Source of the DNA: Amycolatopsis antarctica
GTDB lineage: Bacteria > Actinomycetota > Actinomycetes > Mycobacteriales > Pseudonocardiaceae
Length of the DNA: 64,000 nucleotides
Direction of reading: 5' to 3'
NCBI RefSeq assembly: GCF_002262875.1
Contig: NZ_NKYE01000014.1
Span: 1 to 64,000 of the forward strand
Both the position numbers and the translations under genes were made by a program. Positions 42,269 through 51,130 of the stretch are shown here, piece by piece. The notes beneath the pieces were generated by a model. That model had not been told where the DNA came from, did no database searches, and worked only from the letters and a program-made list of their open reading frames with translations. Position 1 is the stretch's first letter; every line of letters begins with the position of its first letter.

Positions 42269-43446
42269 TCATCCGTTGACGCGTTGCGGCACCTGCCAGG
42301 GGTTGTCCGCGCGCAGCGGCTCGGGCAGCAGCGCCTCGGGCCAGCCCTGGTACGCCACCGGTCGGAGGAACCGTTCGATCGCGGCGGTGCCGACCGAGTC
42401 GTTGCCGGTGCCGTGGTGGCCGGGAACGGGCCACCGTGCTGCATCGCGGCGGTCACCGAGACGCCGGTCGGCCAGCCGTTCCACAACACCCGGCCACTGC
42501 GCCCGGCCAGCACCGCGGTGAGCTCGCCGAGTGCGGCGGCTTCGTCCGGCTCGGCCTGCAGGGTGGCAGTGAGCTGTCCAGGCAGAGCGGCCAGCACCGG
42601 GAGCAGTTCCTTCGGCTCGCGATACCTGACGACCAGCCCGAGCGGCCCGAAGCATTCCTCGGCGGCGTCCGGATTCCCGGCGAACGCCGCGAGATCCCTC
42701 CGGAGCAGTCGTGGTGCGATCGAGTCGTCGGCGTCCGGCCACACGACCCGGTCCACGCCGGGCTGTCCGGCGAGTTCCCGTGCGGTGCGCAGGTATCCGC
42801 TCGAGATCCGTTCGTTGAGCATCGGTGCGGCAGCGGATTCGGTGAGCAGCCGGGCGATCCGGTCGACCAGATCGCTGCCCTCCGGGATGAACAGCAGCCC
42901 GGGGTTGGTGCAGAACTGGCCCGCGCCCTGGGTCAGCGAGCCGACGTCGTCGCCCTCGGCGATCGCCGCCGTGCGGGCGGCCGCCGCGCCCGAGGTGACG
43001 ACCACCGGGTTGACGCTGCCCAGCTCGCCGTAGAACGGGATCGGCCGGGGCCTTGCCGCCGCCATCTCCGCCAGCGCCAAGCCGCCGGGCACCGACCCGG
43101 TGAACGCTGCCGCCTGGATGTCGTTGTGCCGCAACGCCTCCACATCGTTCCGTTCGCCCTCGACGAGGCCGAGCAGACCCGGCCTGCCGAGCGCCTCGGC
43201 GACGCTCCCCGCCGTGCGGCGGGACAGCACCGGATGCCCGGGATGGGCTTTGACCACGACCGGGCAGCCCGCGGCCAGCGCCGAGGTGGTGTCGCCGCCC
43301 GCGACGCTGAACGCGAACGGGAAGTTGCTGGCCGCGAAGATCAGCACCGGGCCGAGCGCGGCCCGGTAGCGGCGCAGTTCCGGTCGTGGCCCGGTCGGCC
43401 AGTCCTGGCGCCCCGGTCTCGCCCGGCTCGCCGCCGAACGCGTCAC
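42269..43446 (-). pseudogene. Aldehyde dehydrogenase (alpha-ketoglutaric-semialdehyde type), truncated and frameshifted
   Basis: The minus strand encodes most of an aldehyde dehydrogenase: ALGPVLIFAASNFPFAFSVA, GDTTSALAAGCPVVVKAHPG, the catalytic Glu in FYGELGSVNPVVV, the catalytic Cys in GAGQFCTNPGLLF, and GVSVTAAMQHGGPFPATT. At about 42420 the frame breaks: the true ending NDSVGTAAIERFLRPVAYQG and NPWQVPQRVNG is in another frame. The first 110-140 residues of the family are also absent. The sequence between is well conserved, so inactivation is recent, or the shift could be an assembly error, although the N-terminal loss would remain. No sugar-acid catabolic genes are adjacent. Confidence 0.8.
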
Positions 43447-43779
43447 CCTTCTCGGCGGCGGAGCGGGATGACCGGTCGCGGTGATCGACCCCGCCGGAGA
43501 CGGTCACGATCGTCACCTACCGGCCCGGGTGGCCGCGCACCCATCCCGAGGAGCGCGCGCGATACGAAGAAGCGAAACGAGCAGCGGTCCCAGGGCGGGA
43601 AAGTCATGGACTACAACGAGCGCAAGCAAGTGGCTCTACGACCGCTCCTTCGCGCGACAGGAACGCTGTAGGCGCCGGTCGCCAGCCTCCGGCAGCCGTG
43701 CACGCCGCCGACAGTAAGGACAACGGGGCCGCCCGACGTGGTCGCGCCCCGACGACAGGTCAGGTCGAGCGGCGCCCAG
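43447..43779. other. Gap of about 330 bp between two minus-strand genes
   Basis: Probably includes the lost N-terminal part of the aldehyde dehydrogenase; the sequence cannot be aligned by eye to that family. No other feature seen. Confidence 0.45.
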
Positions 43780-44559
43780 TCACGTGGCCGTGTATCGCCG
43801 GGCGTACTCGGTCGGCGACACTCCGAAGTGGCCATGGAAGACCCGGCGGAACGCGTTCACATTGGTATAGCCGACTCGATGGGCGACGGCGTCGAGGGTC
43901 GTGTCCGAGCGCAGCAGGATGCTCGCGGCCTCCATCCGGTTCTGGATACGCCACTGTCGCAGGCTGATGCCGGTCTCCGTTTCGAACGCACGCCGGATGG
44001 TGCGCGAGGACGTGTGCACCGATTCCGCGAGCTCGACCGCGCTCCGGGTGTCACCGGGGTTGAATCTCAGCGTTTCCGCGATGATCCGTGCCGGTTCACT
44101 GGCAGGCATCGGCAGGGTGGTCGACAGCACCGGGCTCGGTTCGATGAGTCCGAGGATCTGACGGGCCAGATTCGCCTCCGGCTTGATGATCGAGTTCCAC
44201 GCTGTCACATAGGCGAGCATCAGTGCCCGCAGCTCACGGCTCACGGTGACCAGCCCCGGTTCGCACAGTGTGGTGGCCGTGTCGGCGGCGTCGAAGATCA
44301 CCGGCATCAGTACCGAGCCGGCGTGCACGGTGAATTTGTGCCGGGTGCCCACCGGTATCCACAGGGCCTGGTGCTTCGTCAGCGTGATCGTCTGGTCCTT
44401 CACGGTGAGGTCGGCCGTGCCCTCCATCTGCCACAGGAGAACGTGGACCCGACCCTCCCGGCGAGCGTCGATCGTGATCGGCGGTATCCAGATTCGCCAT
44501 GGTGTCTCGTCCGCGCCGTCATCGTCCGCCGCTCGCTCACGGTCGCCCTGTTGTGGCAT
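43780..44559 (-). CDS. AraC-family transcriptional regulator of siderophore uptake
   Basis: A 259-residue regulator. The N-terminal half is a cupin-like sensor domain (LLWQMEGTADLTVKDQTITL, HQALWIPVGTRHKFTVHAGS). The C-terminal double helix-turn-helix has LAESVHTSSRTIRRAFETET for the first and DAVAHRVGYTNVNAFRRVFH with HFGVSPTEYARRY for the second. It is divergent from a complete ferric-siderophore uptake operon, 221 bases apart, so it very probably senses the siderophore and activates the operon, as known for AraC-type regulators of iron-chelate genes. The direct repeats at 44611-44650 are the likely binding site. The ATG at 44559 begins a short polar leader before the cupin. Confidence 0.88.
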   Translation of the reverse strand: MPQQGDRERAADDDGADETPWRIWIPPITIDARREGRVHVLLWQMEGTADLTVKDQTITLTKHQALWIPVGTRHKFTVHAGSVLMPVIFDAADTATTLCEPGLVTVSRELRALMLAYVTAWNSIIKPEANLARQILGLIEPSPVLSTTLPMPASEPARIIAETLRFNPGDTRSAVELAESVHTSSRTIRRAFETETGISLRQWRIQNRMEAASILLRSDTTLDAVAHRVGYTNVNAFRRVFHGHFGVSPTEYARRYTAT

Positions 44560-44610
44560 CGCTCCACTCTCGTACGACGCTTCCGCGCTGTCCCGCGGCT
44601 TCTGCGCAAT

Positions 44611-44650
44611 GTGGCCAAATCAGTGCACCACGAGGCCAAAACAGAGTACC
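44611..44650. promoter_or_regulatory. Tandem direct repeats spaced 21 bp (probable AraC-regulator site)
   Basis: GTGGCCAAATCAGTGCACC at 44611-44629 and GAGGCCAAAACAGAGTACC at 44632-44650 match at 15 of 19 positions and start exactly 21 bases apart, two helical turns. Head-to-tail repeats with this period are the classic half-site arrangement for AraC-family dimers. They lie just upstream of the iron box and between the AraC gene and the uptake operon. Confidence 0.7.
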
Positions 44651-44653
44651 CGC

Positions 44654-44672
44654 ATAGGTTAGGTTTCCCTAA
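44654..44672 (+). promoter_or_regulatory. Iron box (DtxR/IdeR/DmdR operator)
   Basis: ATAGGTTAGGTTTCCCTAA matches the 19-bp consensus TTAGGTTAGGCTAACCTAA at 15 positions and contains the inverted repeat TTAGG-TTTC-CCTAA. It is 109 bp before the binding-protein gene, so an iron-loaded DtxR-type repressor should shut the uptake operon when iron is sufficient. Confidence 0.8.
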
Positions 44673-44780
44673 GCTTAGTCCGATACCGGTGATCGCCGTT
44701 CCCGCGCGAGAGCTGCTGAGTCGCGTCGTGCGCTCGCCATCGGCCGAAGCGGTGCGTGGCATCCCTGAGAGGAGCATTCG

Positions 44781-45830
44781 ATGACCAAGTTGCCAGGCGC
44801 GCGACTCCGCGTTCTCGGAGCCGTCGCGCTGACCGTCGCTTTCGCGCTGACCGGTTGCGCCGCCACCGAGTCCGATACGGGCGAGCAGGCGCAGACGCCG
44901 GTCGCGACCGCGTTGCCCGCGGCTGAAGGGACGACCCAGTACCCGCTGACGGTCCAGTCCCGGAAAGAAGCGGTGCTGGAAAAGCGGCCGGAGCGGATCG
45001 CGGTGCTCGGTTTCTCCACCAATCTCGACGTACTCGAGGTGCTGGGCGTGACCCCGGTGTACGCGCAGCGCGAGGAGGCCGAGTGGGAGTGGCGGAACAA
45101 GGACTGGCTGGCCGGGATCGAGGTCGTCGACGCCGGCACGCGCCGTGATCCGGTCAATGTCGAGGGCATCGCCGCGACGAACCCGGACCTGATCCTCTCG
45201 CTGAACTACGCGGTGGAGGACGCCGACTACGAACGGCTCAGCGCGATCGCGCCGGTGCTGGAGAAGAAGGCCGACGTCTCCTCCGACCAGATCGACTGGC
45301 GCGAACTGCAACGCCTCGCCGGCGAGGCACTGGACCTGCCTGCCGCTTCGGAACAGGCCATCGCCAAAGCCGAGCGGGCGATCGCCGACGTCGCCGCGAG
45401 GCACCCGCGGTTCGCAGGCAAGACCATCACGATCGCCACCGAGTACTCCTCCGGCCTCGAGTACTACACGGTCGCCGGCGGTACCGCCGAGACCTTCGTG
45501 AGGGCACTGGGATTCATGCCCAACCCGCTCGCGGAGAGTTTCGTCGCGAACCCGAAGATCGCCAGTGAGCAGGTGCGGTCACTGGACGCGGACGCGCTCG
45601 TGGTCGGCTACAACAGCCAGGCGATCCGTGCGCAGCGTGAGGCGGACCAGCTTTTCCAGTCCATCCCGGCCGTCGCGCAGGGCCGGTACACGGCGGTCGT
45701 CGCCGGCGAGGAGGGCTCGGGCACGAATGCCATCTGGGTGATGCGCCGCGGCGCGAGCGCACTCAGCCTGCCGTGGGCGGCGGAGACGGTGGCGAGCGTG
45801 TGGCTGAGCAAGGCCGGCCTGACCGGGTGA
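44781..45830 (+). CDS. Ferric-siderophore-binding lipoprotein
   Basis: A 349-residue periplasmic-binding-protein-type lipoprotein for an iron chelate. The lipobox is ALTGC with the acylated Cys at residue 26. The FepB/FhuD-type fold follows: RPERIAVLGFSTNLDVLEVL, GIAATNPDLILSLNY, YERLSAIAPVLEKK and a C-terminal ALSLPWAAETVASVWL. The ATG at 44781 has GAGAGGAG upstream. Its stop overlaps the start of the first permease gene. Catecholate, hydroxamate or mixed chelate cannot be told from sequence alone. Confidence 0.92.
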   Translation: MTKLPGARLRVLGAVALTVAFALTGCAATESDTGEQAQTPVATALPAAEGTTQYPLTVQSRKEAVLEKRPERIAVLGFSTNLDVLEVLGVTPVYAQREEAEWEWRNKDWLAGIEVVDAGTRRDPVNVEGIAATNPDLILSLNYAVEDADYERLSAIAPVLEKKADVSSDQIDWRELQRLAGEALDLPAASEQAIAKAERAIADVAARHPRFAGKTITIATEYSSGLEYYTVAGGTAETFVRALGFMPNPLAESFVANPKIASEQVRSLDADALVVGYNSQAIRAQREADQLFQSIPAVAQGRYTAVVAGEEGSGTNAIWVMRRGASALSLPWAAETVASVWLSKAGLTG

Positions 45831-46882
45831 TTTCGCAGGCACTCGGACGGCGCGGTGGGCGGGAGGATGCTCTCGCCCACCGTCGGCCGCGCGCTCGCCG
45901 GACGCTCGGGCCGGCCGTGCTCCTGGCCGCACTGGCGGCGGTGGTGCTCGCCAGCATGGCGCTGGGGGCACAGGCGCTGCCCTTCGATCAGGTGTGGCGG
46001 GTGCTGTGGGAACGGGACGGGTCGGAGGCGTCCATCATCGTGTGGACGCAGCGTTGGCCCCGCACGATCATCGGCATCGTGGTGGGCGTGTCCTTCGGGG
46101 TCGCCGGTGCGCTGATCCAGGCGTTGACGCGCAATCCGCTGGCCGAACCGGGGATTCTGGGTGTGAACGCCGGGGCGGGGTTCGCCGTCACCGTGGGCGT
46201 CGGGGTGTTCGGCCTTTCCGGCATCACCGGTTACGTCTGGTTCGCGTTCCTCGGTGCCGCGGCGGCGACGTTGCTGGTGTACCTGGTCGGCTCCGCCGGG
46301 CGTGGACTGGTCTCGCCGGTGACCCTGGTGCTGGCCGGGGTGGCACTGGGTGCCGTGCTGAACGGCTTCTCGACGTTCCTGACGTTGATCGATCCGGAGA
46401 CCTTCCGGTCGATCCGGAACTGGGGACTGGGATCGATCGCCGACACGAGCCTGGACGACACGGGTGCCGTGCTGCCGTTCCTGACGGTGGGACTGGTGCT
46501 CGCGGTGCTGATCGCGGGGCCGCTGAACGCGATCGCGCTCGGTGACGACCTGGCGGCGTCTCTGGGTACGAAGGTGATCCGCACCAGGGTGCTCGGGGTG
46601 ATCGCGTTGACTCTGCTCGCCGGAGGCGCGACCGCCCTGACCGGAGGGATCGGGTTCGTCGGCTTGGTGGTGCCGCATGTCGTGCGATGGTTCACGGGTC
46701 CGGATCAGCGGTGGATCATCGTCTGCTCGGGGCTGGCCGCGCCGGTGCTGGTGCTCGCCGCGGACGTGCTGGGCAGGGTGATTGCCCGGCCGGGTGAGAT
46801 CGAGGTGGGCATCCTGACGGCGGTGATCGGCGCTCCGGTACTGATCGCGCTGGTGCGCAGCCGGAAAGTGAGCGAGCTGTGA
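45827..46882 (+). CDS. Ferric-siderophore ABC transporter permease (FecCD type), first subunit
   Basis: A 351-residue membrane subunit with about nine or ten helices. RWPRTIIGIVVGVSFGVAGA is the family's 'R-L-P-R' entry, ALIQALTRNPLAEPGILGVN the conserved 'GxxxQxxxxNPLAxPxxLGxxxGA' block and GGIGFVGLVVPHVVRWFTGP the ATPase-coupling loop, followed by a DVLGRVIARPGEIEVGILTA ending. The GTG at 45827 overlaps the previous stop (GTGA). It pairs with the next permease to form the heterodimeric channel. Confidence 0.93.
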   Translation: MISQALGRRGGREDALAHRRPRARRTLGPAVLLAALAAVVLASMALGAQALPFDQVWRVLWERDGSEASIIVWTQRWPRTIIGIVVGVSFGVAGALIQALTRNPLAEPGILGVNAGAGFAVTVGVGVFGLSGITGYVWFAFLGAAAATLLVYLVGSAGRGLVSPVTLVLAGVALGAVLNGFSTFLTLIDPETFRSIRNWGLGSIADTSLDDTGAVLPFLTVGLVLAVLIAGPLNAIALGDDLAASLGTKVIRTRVLGVIALTLLAGGATALTGGIGFVGLVVPHVVRWFTGPDQRWIIVCSGLAAPVLVLAADVLGRVIARPGEIEVGILTAVIGAPVLIALVRSRKVSEL

Positions 46883-47985
46883 CGGGCACTGAGCCCTCGT
46901 CCTCGCCGACCGAGGGTGCGGCGAGGGTCGATTTCGGCTATGCCACCCTCGGGGTTCGGACGCGCTGGTTCTCCGTCCTGCTGCCGGTGCGGGTGCTCGC
47001 CGTTTCGGTGCTGTTGTTCCTCGTCGCGACGGCCCTTGCGGTGGTGGCCATCACCTATGGCGACTATCCGCTGCGGCTGGAGCAGGTGCTGGCCGCGCTT
47101 GCCGGTGGTGGAGAACGTTTCCAGCAGGTGATCGTGGTCGAGTGGCGGCTGCCGGTCGCGGTGGCCGCGGTGACCTTCGGGGCGCTGCTGGGTATCGGCG
47201 GGGCGATCTTCCAGTCCCTGACCCACAACCCACTGGGCTCACCGGACGTGATCGGTTTCGACGCCGGTTCCTACACCGCCGTGGTGCTCACGATTCTGGT
47301 GTTCGGCTCGGGTACGTACTGGTCGGTGGCCGCGGCGGCGATTGCCGGCGGACTCGCGACGGCGTTCCTCGTCTATGTCCTCGCATACCGGCGCGGTGTC
47401 CAGGGTTTCCGGCTGATCATCGTAGGGATCGGTGTGTCCGCGATGCTCGGCGCGATCAATTCCTACCTGATCACCCGCGCCGATGTCGACGACGCCCTGG
47501 TCGTGGGGTTCTGGGGCGCGGGTTCCATCTCCCGGGTGTCCTGGACGAGCATGGTGCCCACACTGGCCCTGGCGGCCGCGATCGTCGTCGCGGCGGCCCT
47601 GCTCGCACCTACGCTGCGCGTCCTGGAACTCGGCGAGGACACCGCGATCACCCAGGGCGCCCGTCCCGGCCCGGCTCGCCTGGCTCTGATGACCGTCGGT
47701 GTCGCCACGGTCGCGCTGGTCACCGCCTCGGCCGGGCCGATCGGATTCGTCGCCCTGATCGCACCCCAGGTGGCCAGGCGACTGACCAGGTCGCCGGGGG
47801 TGAGCCTGCTCGCCGCGGCCGCGATGGGAGCGACCCTGCTGGCGTGCGCGCATCTGCTGTCCCTGGTGATCGCGCAGTTCTACCGGGCCATCCCGGTCGG
47901 CCTGATCAGCGTGTGTCTCGGTGGGATCTACCTGCTCTGGCTGCTCGTCCGCGAAGCCCGCAGACAGTACGGAGGCCCCCGGTGA
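46879..47985 (+). CDS. Ferric-siderophore ABC transporter permease (FecCD type), second subunit
   Basis: A 368-residue membrane subunit. WRLPVAVAAVTFGALLGIGG, AIFQSLTHNPLGSPDVIGFD and GPIGFVALIAPQVARRLTRS are the same landmarks as in its partner, with a longer cytosolic N-terminus of about 40 residues. A GTGA overlap couples it to the first permease. The C-terminus IPVGLISVCLGGIYLLWLLV ends in a short basic tail. The two permeases are only distantly similar to each other, as usual for heterodimeric siderophore importers such as FepD/FepG. Confidence 0.93.
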   Translation: MTGTEPSSSPTEGAARVDFGYATLGVRTRWFSVLLPVRVLAVSVLLFLVATALAVVAITYGDYPLRLEQVLAALAGGGERFQQVIVVEWRLPVAVAAVTFGALLGIGGAIFQSLTHNPLGSPDVIGFDAGSYTAVVLTILVFGSGTYWSVAAAAIAGGLATAFLVYVLAYRRGVQGFRLIIVGIGVSAMLGAINSYLITRADVDDALVVGFWGAGSISRVSWTSMVPTLALAAAIVVAAALLAPTLRVLELGEDTAITQGARPGPARLALMTVGVATVALVTASAGPIGFVALIAPQVARRLTRSPGVSLLAAAAMGATLLACAHLLSLVIAQFYRAIPVGLISVCLGGIYLLWLLVREARRQYGGPR

Positions 47986-48001
47986 CCCGGAGAGAAAGCT
48001 C

Positions 48002-48910
48002 ATGGTGATGAACCAGACCAACGAGGTGGCGCGCGCCGGCCGACCGGTCCCGGCCAAGGTGTCCGCTCAGGACGCGACGATCGGCTACGACAGGCGCGTC
48101 GTCTCCGCGAACCTTTCGGTGCGAATCCCCGACCACTCGTTCACCGCGATCATCGGTCCGAACGGGTGCGGGAAGTCGACCCTGTTACGTGCCCTCGCGC
48201 GCGTTCTCATTCCCACCAGCGGGCAGGTGCTGCTGGACGGCAAGGCGATCAACTCGTACCGGTCTAAGGAGGTCGCCCGCCGGCTTGGGCTGCTGCCACA
48301 GACCTCGCTCGCGCCGGACGGTATCCGCGTCGCCGATCTCGTCGCCCGCGGCCGGGCACCGCACCAGAACCTGATCCAGCAGTGGCGCGAATCCGATGAG
48401 GACGCTGTCGCGGCCGCGCTGACGGCGACCCGGCTCACTGAACTGTCCGGCCGCTTGGTCGACGAACTCTCCGGCGGGCAGCGGCAACGGGTGTGGGTGG
48501 CGATGCTACTGGCCCAGGACACCCCGATCATGCTGCTGGACGAGCCGACCACGTTCCTGGACATCGCGCACCAGTACGAACTGATGGAACTCTTTCGTGG
48601 CCTGCACGAGGACGGCAAGACCATCGTTGCCGTCCTGCACGACCTGAACCAGGCGGCCCGGTATGCCGATCACCTCATCGTCCTGCGCGACGGACAGGTC
48701 GTCACCACCGGCGCACCGGAGGAGGTCGTCACCGCCGAGCTGATCGAGGACGTCTTCGGGCTGCGTGCCCTGGTGGTGCCGGACCCGGTCGCCGGCACCC
48801 CGAACGTCGTGCCCCTCGATCCGCGCACCAGCACCCTCCGCCCGGTGGAGCCGAAACCGTGTCCTCTCCCCGGCGACAACCCAGCCCCCGACGACGAGGA
48901 ACTCCGATGA
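48002..48910 (+). CDS. Ferric-siderophore ABC transporter ATP-binding protein (FepC type)
   Basis: A 302-residue ATPase. Walker A GPNGCGKST is at 52-60, the Q-loop in LGLLPQTSLAPDGI, the signature DELSGGQRQRVWVAMLLAQ, and Walker B IMLLDEPTTFLDIAHQ, whose 'TTFLDIxHQ' ending is diagnostic for the FepC/FhuC group; the switch His is in VLHDLNQAARYADH. A Pro/Asp-rich tail of about 40 residues follows the fold. The ATG at 48002 has GGAGAG upstream, with an in-frame ATG two codons later. Its stop overlaps the start of the reductase gene. Confidence 0.94.
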   Translation: MVMNQTNEVARAGRPVPAKVSAQDATIGYDRRVVSANLSVRIPDHSFTAIIGPNGCGKSTLLRALARVLIPTSGQVLLDGKAINSYRSKEVARRLGLLPQTSLAPDGIRVADLVARGRAPHQNLIQQWRESDEDAVAAALTATRLTELSGRLVDELSGGQRQRVWVAMLLAQDTPIMLLDEPTTFLDIAHQYELMELFRGLHEDGKTIVAVLHDLNQAARYADHLIVLRDGQVVTTGAPEEVVTAELIEDVFGLRALVVPDPVAGTPNVVPLDPRTSTLRPVEPKPCPLPGDNPAPDDEELR

Positions 48911-49800
48911 CCATTCCCGCATCACCCGCCGCCACCGGAACGAACCGCACCGGTGAACTCCAGCACCGGTTCCAGCCTGCGATCGTCCGCCGGGATCTGC
49001 GGGTGTCCAGAGTCGAGGAGATCACCCTGCGGTACCGGCGGATCGTGCTGACCGGCGACGTACTCGCGCAGGGCTATCCGTTCGTGCGGTTCGCCTGCAA
49101 CGACCACGTCAAGGTGTACTTCCCGAACCCACGGACCGGGCAGATCGTCGCCTACCGGGAAACCGCCGGCGGCGGCTGGGAACCAGACAGCGACAGCGGT
49201 GCGCCGATCCGCCGGGACTACACGCCGCGGGCGTGGAATCCCGAGGCGCGCGAGCTGACCGTGGACTTCGTGCTGCACGAGCACGGCGTCGCCGGAGTGT
49301 GGGCGAGCCGGGCGGTCCCCGGCGACGAACTCGTGGTGATGGGTCCACGCGCGAACTGGCTGCTACCCGAGAACTACCCCCACTATCTGGCGGCCGGGGA
49401 CGAAACGGCGATACCGGCGATTTCCCGGCTGGTCGAGGAGGCACCACCGGGAGCCCGGGTGACAGCGGTGATCGAGGTCGCCGACCCGGCCGAGGAGCAG
49501 CGTCTCACCGTAGGGGCGGGGGTGGACCTGGATCTGCGCTGGGTGCACCGCGACACCGCTCCCGTCGAGGCGGATCACGGGAGTGCGTTGGAAACCGCGG
49601 TGCGCCGGATCGATCTGCCCGAAGATCCCGATGCGCTGTATGCCTTCGCAGCAGGGGAAGCAGGCACGATGAAGCCGATCCGCCGATACCTCAGGAACGA
49701 GCTCGGACTGCCCGGACGACAGACCTGCGTCGACGGCTACTGGAAGCGCGGCACGGCCGACCACGACCACCACACCAGCGAACCCGACGACGAGAACTGA
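48907..49800 (+). CDS. Siderophore-interacting protein (FAD-dependent ferric reductase)
   Basis: A 297-residue SIP/ViuB-type flavoprotein in the cytosol that would release iron from the imported chelate by reduction. The FAD-binding motif RxYT is RRDYTPRAWN; FVLHEHGVAGVWASRAVPGD and VVMGPRANWLLPE complete the FAD domain; the NAD(P)H domain includes YLAAGDETAIPAISRLVE, and the C-terminal AFAAGEAGTMKPIRRYLRNE then CVDGYWKRGTADHDHH is the SIP signature with a His-rich tail. The ATG at 48907 shares ATGA with the ATPase stop. It completes a five-gene iron-uptake operon. Confidence 0.94.
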   Translation: MTIPASPAATGTNRTGELQHRFQPAIVRRDLRVSRVEEITLRYRRIVLTGDVLAQGYPFVRFACNDHVKVYFPNPRTGQIVAYRETAGGGWEPDSDSGAPIRRDYTPRAWNPEARELTVDFVLHEHGVAGVWASRAVPGDELVVMGPRANWLLPENYPHYLAAGDETAIPAISRLVEEAPPGARVTAVIEVADPAEEQRLTVGAGVDLDLRWVHRDTAPVEADHGSALETAVRRIDLPEDPDALYAFAAGEAGTMKPIRRYLRNELGLPGRQTCVDGYWKRGTADHDHHTSEPDDEN

Positions 49801-49824
49801 AGGAGTCCGACTCGCGGTGAGGAC

Positions 49825-51048
49825 TCAGTTCCCGGCGCTGGTCAGTTCGAGCACGGCGTCAGCGGCCCGGGGCGCGCCGCCGGTCGCGGCGATCTCGTTC
49901 GCCATCCAGCTGAGGCGATCGCGCACGACGGTGTCCTCGGCAAGACCTTCGACGGTGTCGCGCAGGGTTCGCGGACTGAGGTCGGTGGGATCGAGTGTGA
50001 CGCCGAGGCCGAGTTCGGCGACGCGGTCGGCATTGAGGAAGTGCTCGGACACCTGCGGCAGCATGACCAGCGGCACGCCGAGGGAGAAGGCCTCCATGAT
50101 CGCGGTTGTGCCCGCGTGGGAGACGAACGCGGTGGCCTGCCGCAGAAGCCGTTGCTGCGGGATCCACGGCGTCGCCTCGACGTTGGCAGGCAACGGGCCC
50201 AGCTCGGCGAGCGGGGTGCGGCCGGTCGCCATCACCACGCGCCACGAGGAGCCGGCGAAGGCGTCGGCGCACGCGCGGAAAAGGTCGGGACGGTCGGTGA
50301 ACGCCGAGCCGAGCGAGACGACCAGCAGAGGCCGGTCGTCGCTCGCGGCCGCGTCCTCGGACGGCGCGAGCGTGGGCCCGACGAACTGCCACGTCGAGTC
50401 GAAGGTGTCCGCCGCGATCTGGAACGCGGCGGGCAGGAACACGAGCCTCAGCGGCACTTCCGGCTGGACCATCGGCAGCAGCGGGCCGTCGAGCCCCTGG
50501 TCCGTGGAGAACTGCGCGAGGTGTCCCGCGTGTCGGACCAGTGCCTCGTTGTCCGGCCGGAAGTCCGGCGGCAGCAAGCGGTGCAGCGGCAGGTGCTCGT
50601 TCACGGCCATGCTCCCGGTGACCGACACGGCCGGCACTCCCAGACGCTGAGCGAGCGCGATGCCGATGGGCGCGACGGCCGCGTCGAAACACACCGCCGC
50701 GGCGTCGCGCTCTCGTCCCTGGGCGACGAGCCGGTCCAGGTGTGGTGCGGCGGAGGTGAGCAGGCCGTCGAGGAAGTCCACGAACGTCGTGGTGCTGAAG
50801 CGTTCGCTGGAGAGCCATCCGGCGTCGAGTGTCCACGGCAGCTCGAATCCGCGCGCTCCGGCCGCCTCCGTCGCGCCGATCTGCTCGGCCCCGGTCGCGT
50901 AGACGACCTCGATCCCGCGCCGGGTCAGCTCCCGCACGAGGGGGAGGGTGACGGTGACATGACCGGCCGCGGGTGCGGCGACGAAGAACACGCTTCCAGG
51001 CAGAGTGATCCCCTCCTCAGGACGCCCGCCAGGATAGCCAGCGAGCAC
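49825..51048 (-). CDS. Glycosyltransferase family 1 (macrolide/UDP-glycosyltransferase-like)
   Basis: A 407-residue GT-B glycosyltransferase. SVFFVAAPAAGHVTVTLPLV, then RELTRRGIEVVYAT is the N-terminal acceptor domain; RPLLVVSLGSAFTDRPDLF and VEATPWIPQQRLLRQATAFV with SHAGTTAIMEAFSLGVPLVM form the nucleotide-sugar binding region of the MGT/UGT type. It may glycosylate a macrolide or other hydrophobic compound for resistance or modification. The start is uncertain: the GTG at 51048 lacks a ribosome site, while GGAGGGG stands at the right distance before an in-frame CTG at 51003, close to the conserved beginning. It is convergent with the siderophore operon. Confidence 0.88.
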   Translation of the reverse strand: MLAGYPGGRPEEGITLPGSVFFVAAPAAGHVTVTLPLVRELTRRGIEVVYATGAEQIGATEAAGARGFELPWTLDAGWLSSERFSTTTFVDFLDGLLTSAAPHLDRLVAQGRERDAAAVCFDAAVAPIGIALAQRLGVPAVSVTGSMAVNEHLPLHRLLPPDFRPDNEALVRHAGHLAQFSTDQGLDGPLLPMVQPEVPLRLVFLPAAFQIAADTFDSTWQFVGPTLAPSEDAAASDDRPLLVVSLGSAFTDRPDLFRACADAFAGSSWRVVMATGRTPLAELGPLPANVEATPWIPQQRLLRQATAFVSHAGTTAIMEAFSLGVPLVMLPQVSEHFLNADRVAELGLGVTLDPTDLSPRTLRDTVEGLAEDTVVRDRLSWMANEIAATGGAPRAADAVLELTSAGN

Positions 51049-51130
51049 GTACCGGATCGAGCGCTCGGTGGCGGAAGGACCCGAAGGACCAGCAGCACCG
51101 TCCGATAGGGCATGTTGTGCGATACGCGGT

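Noticed and set aside
43600..43670. Short frame starting MDYNERKQVALRPLL
   Set aside because: Only about 20 codons, no ribosome site of note and no recognised family.
49802..49826. GAGTCC/GGACTC hairpin between the siderophore operon and the glycosyltransferase gene
   Set aside because: Only 6 bp with a long loop and overlapping the end of a gene; too weak to call a terminator.
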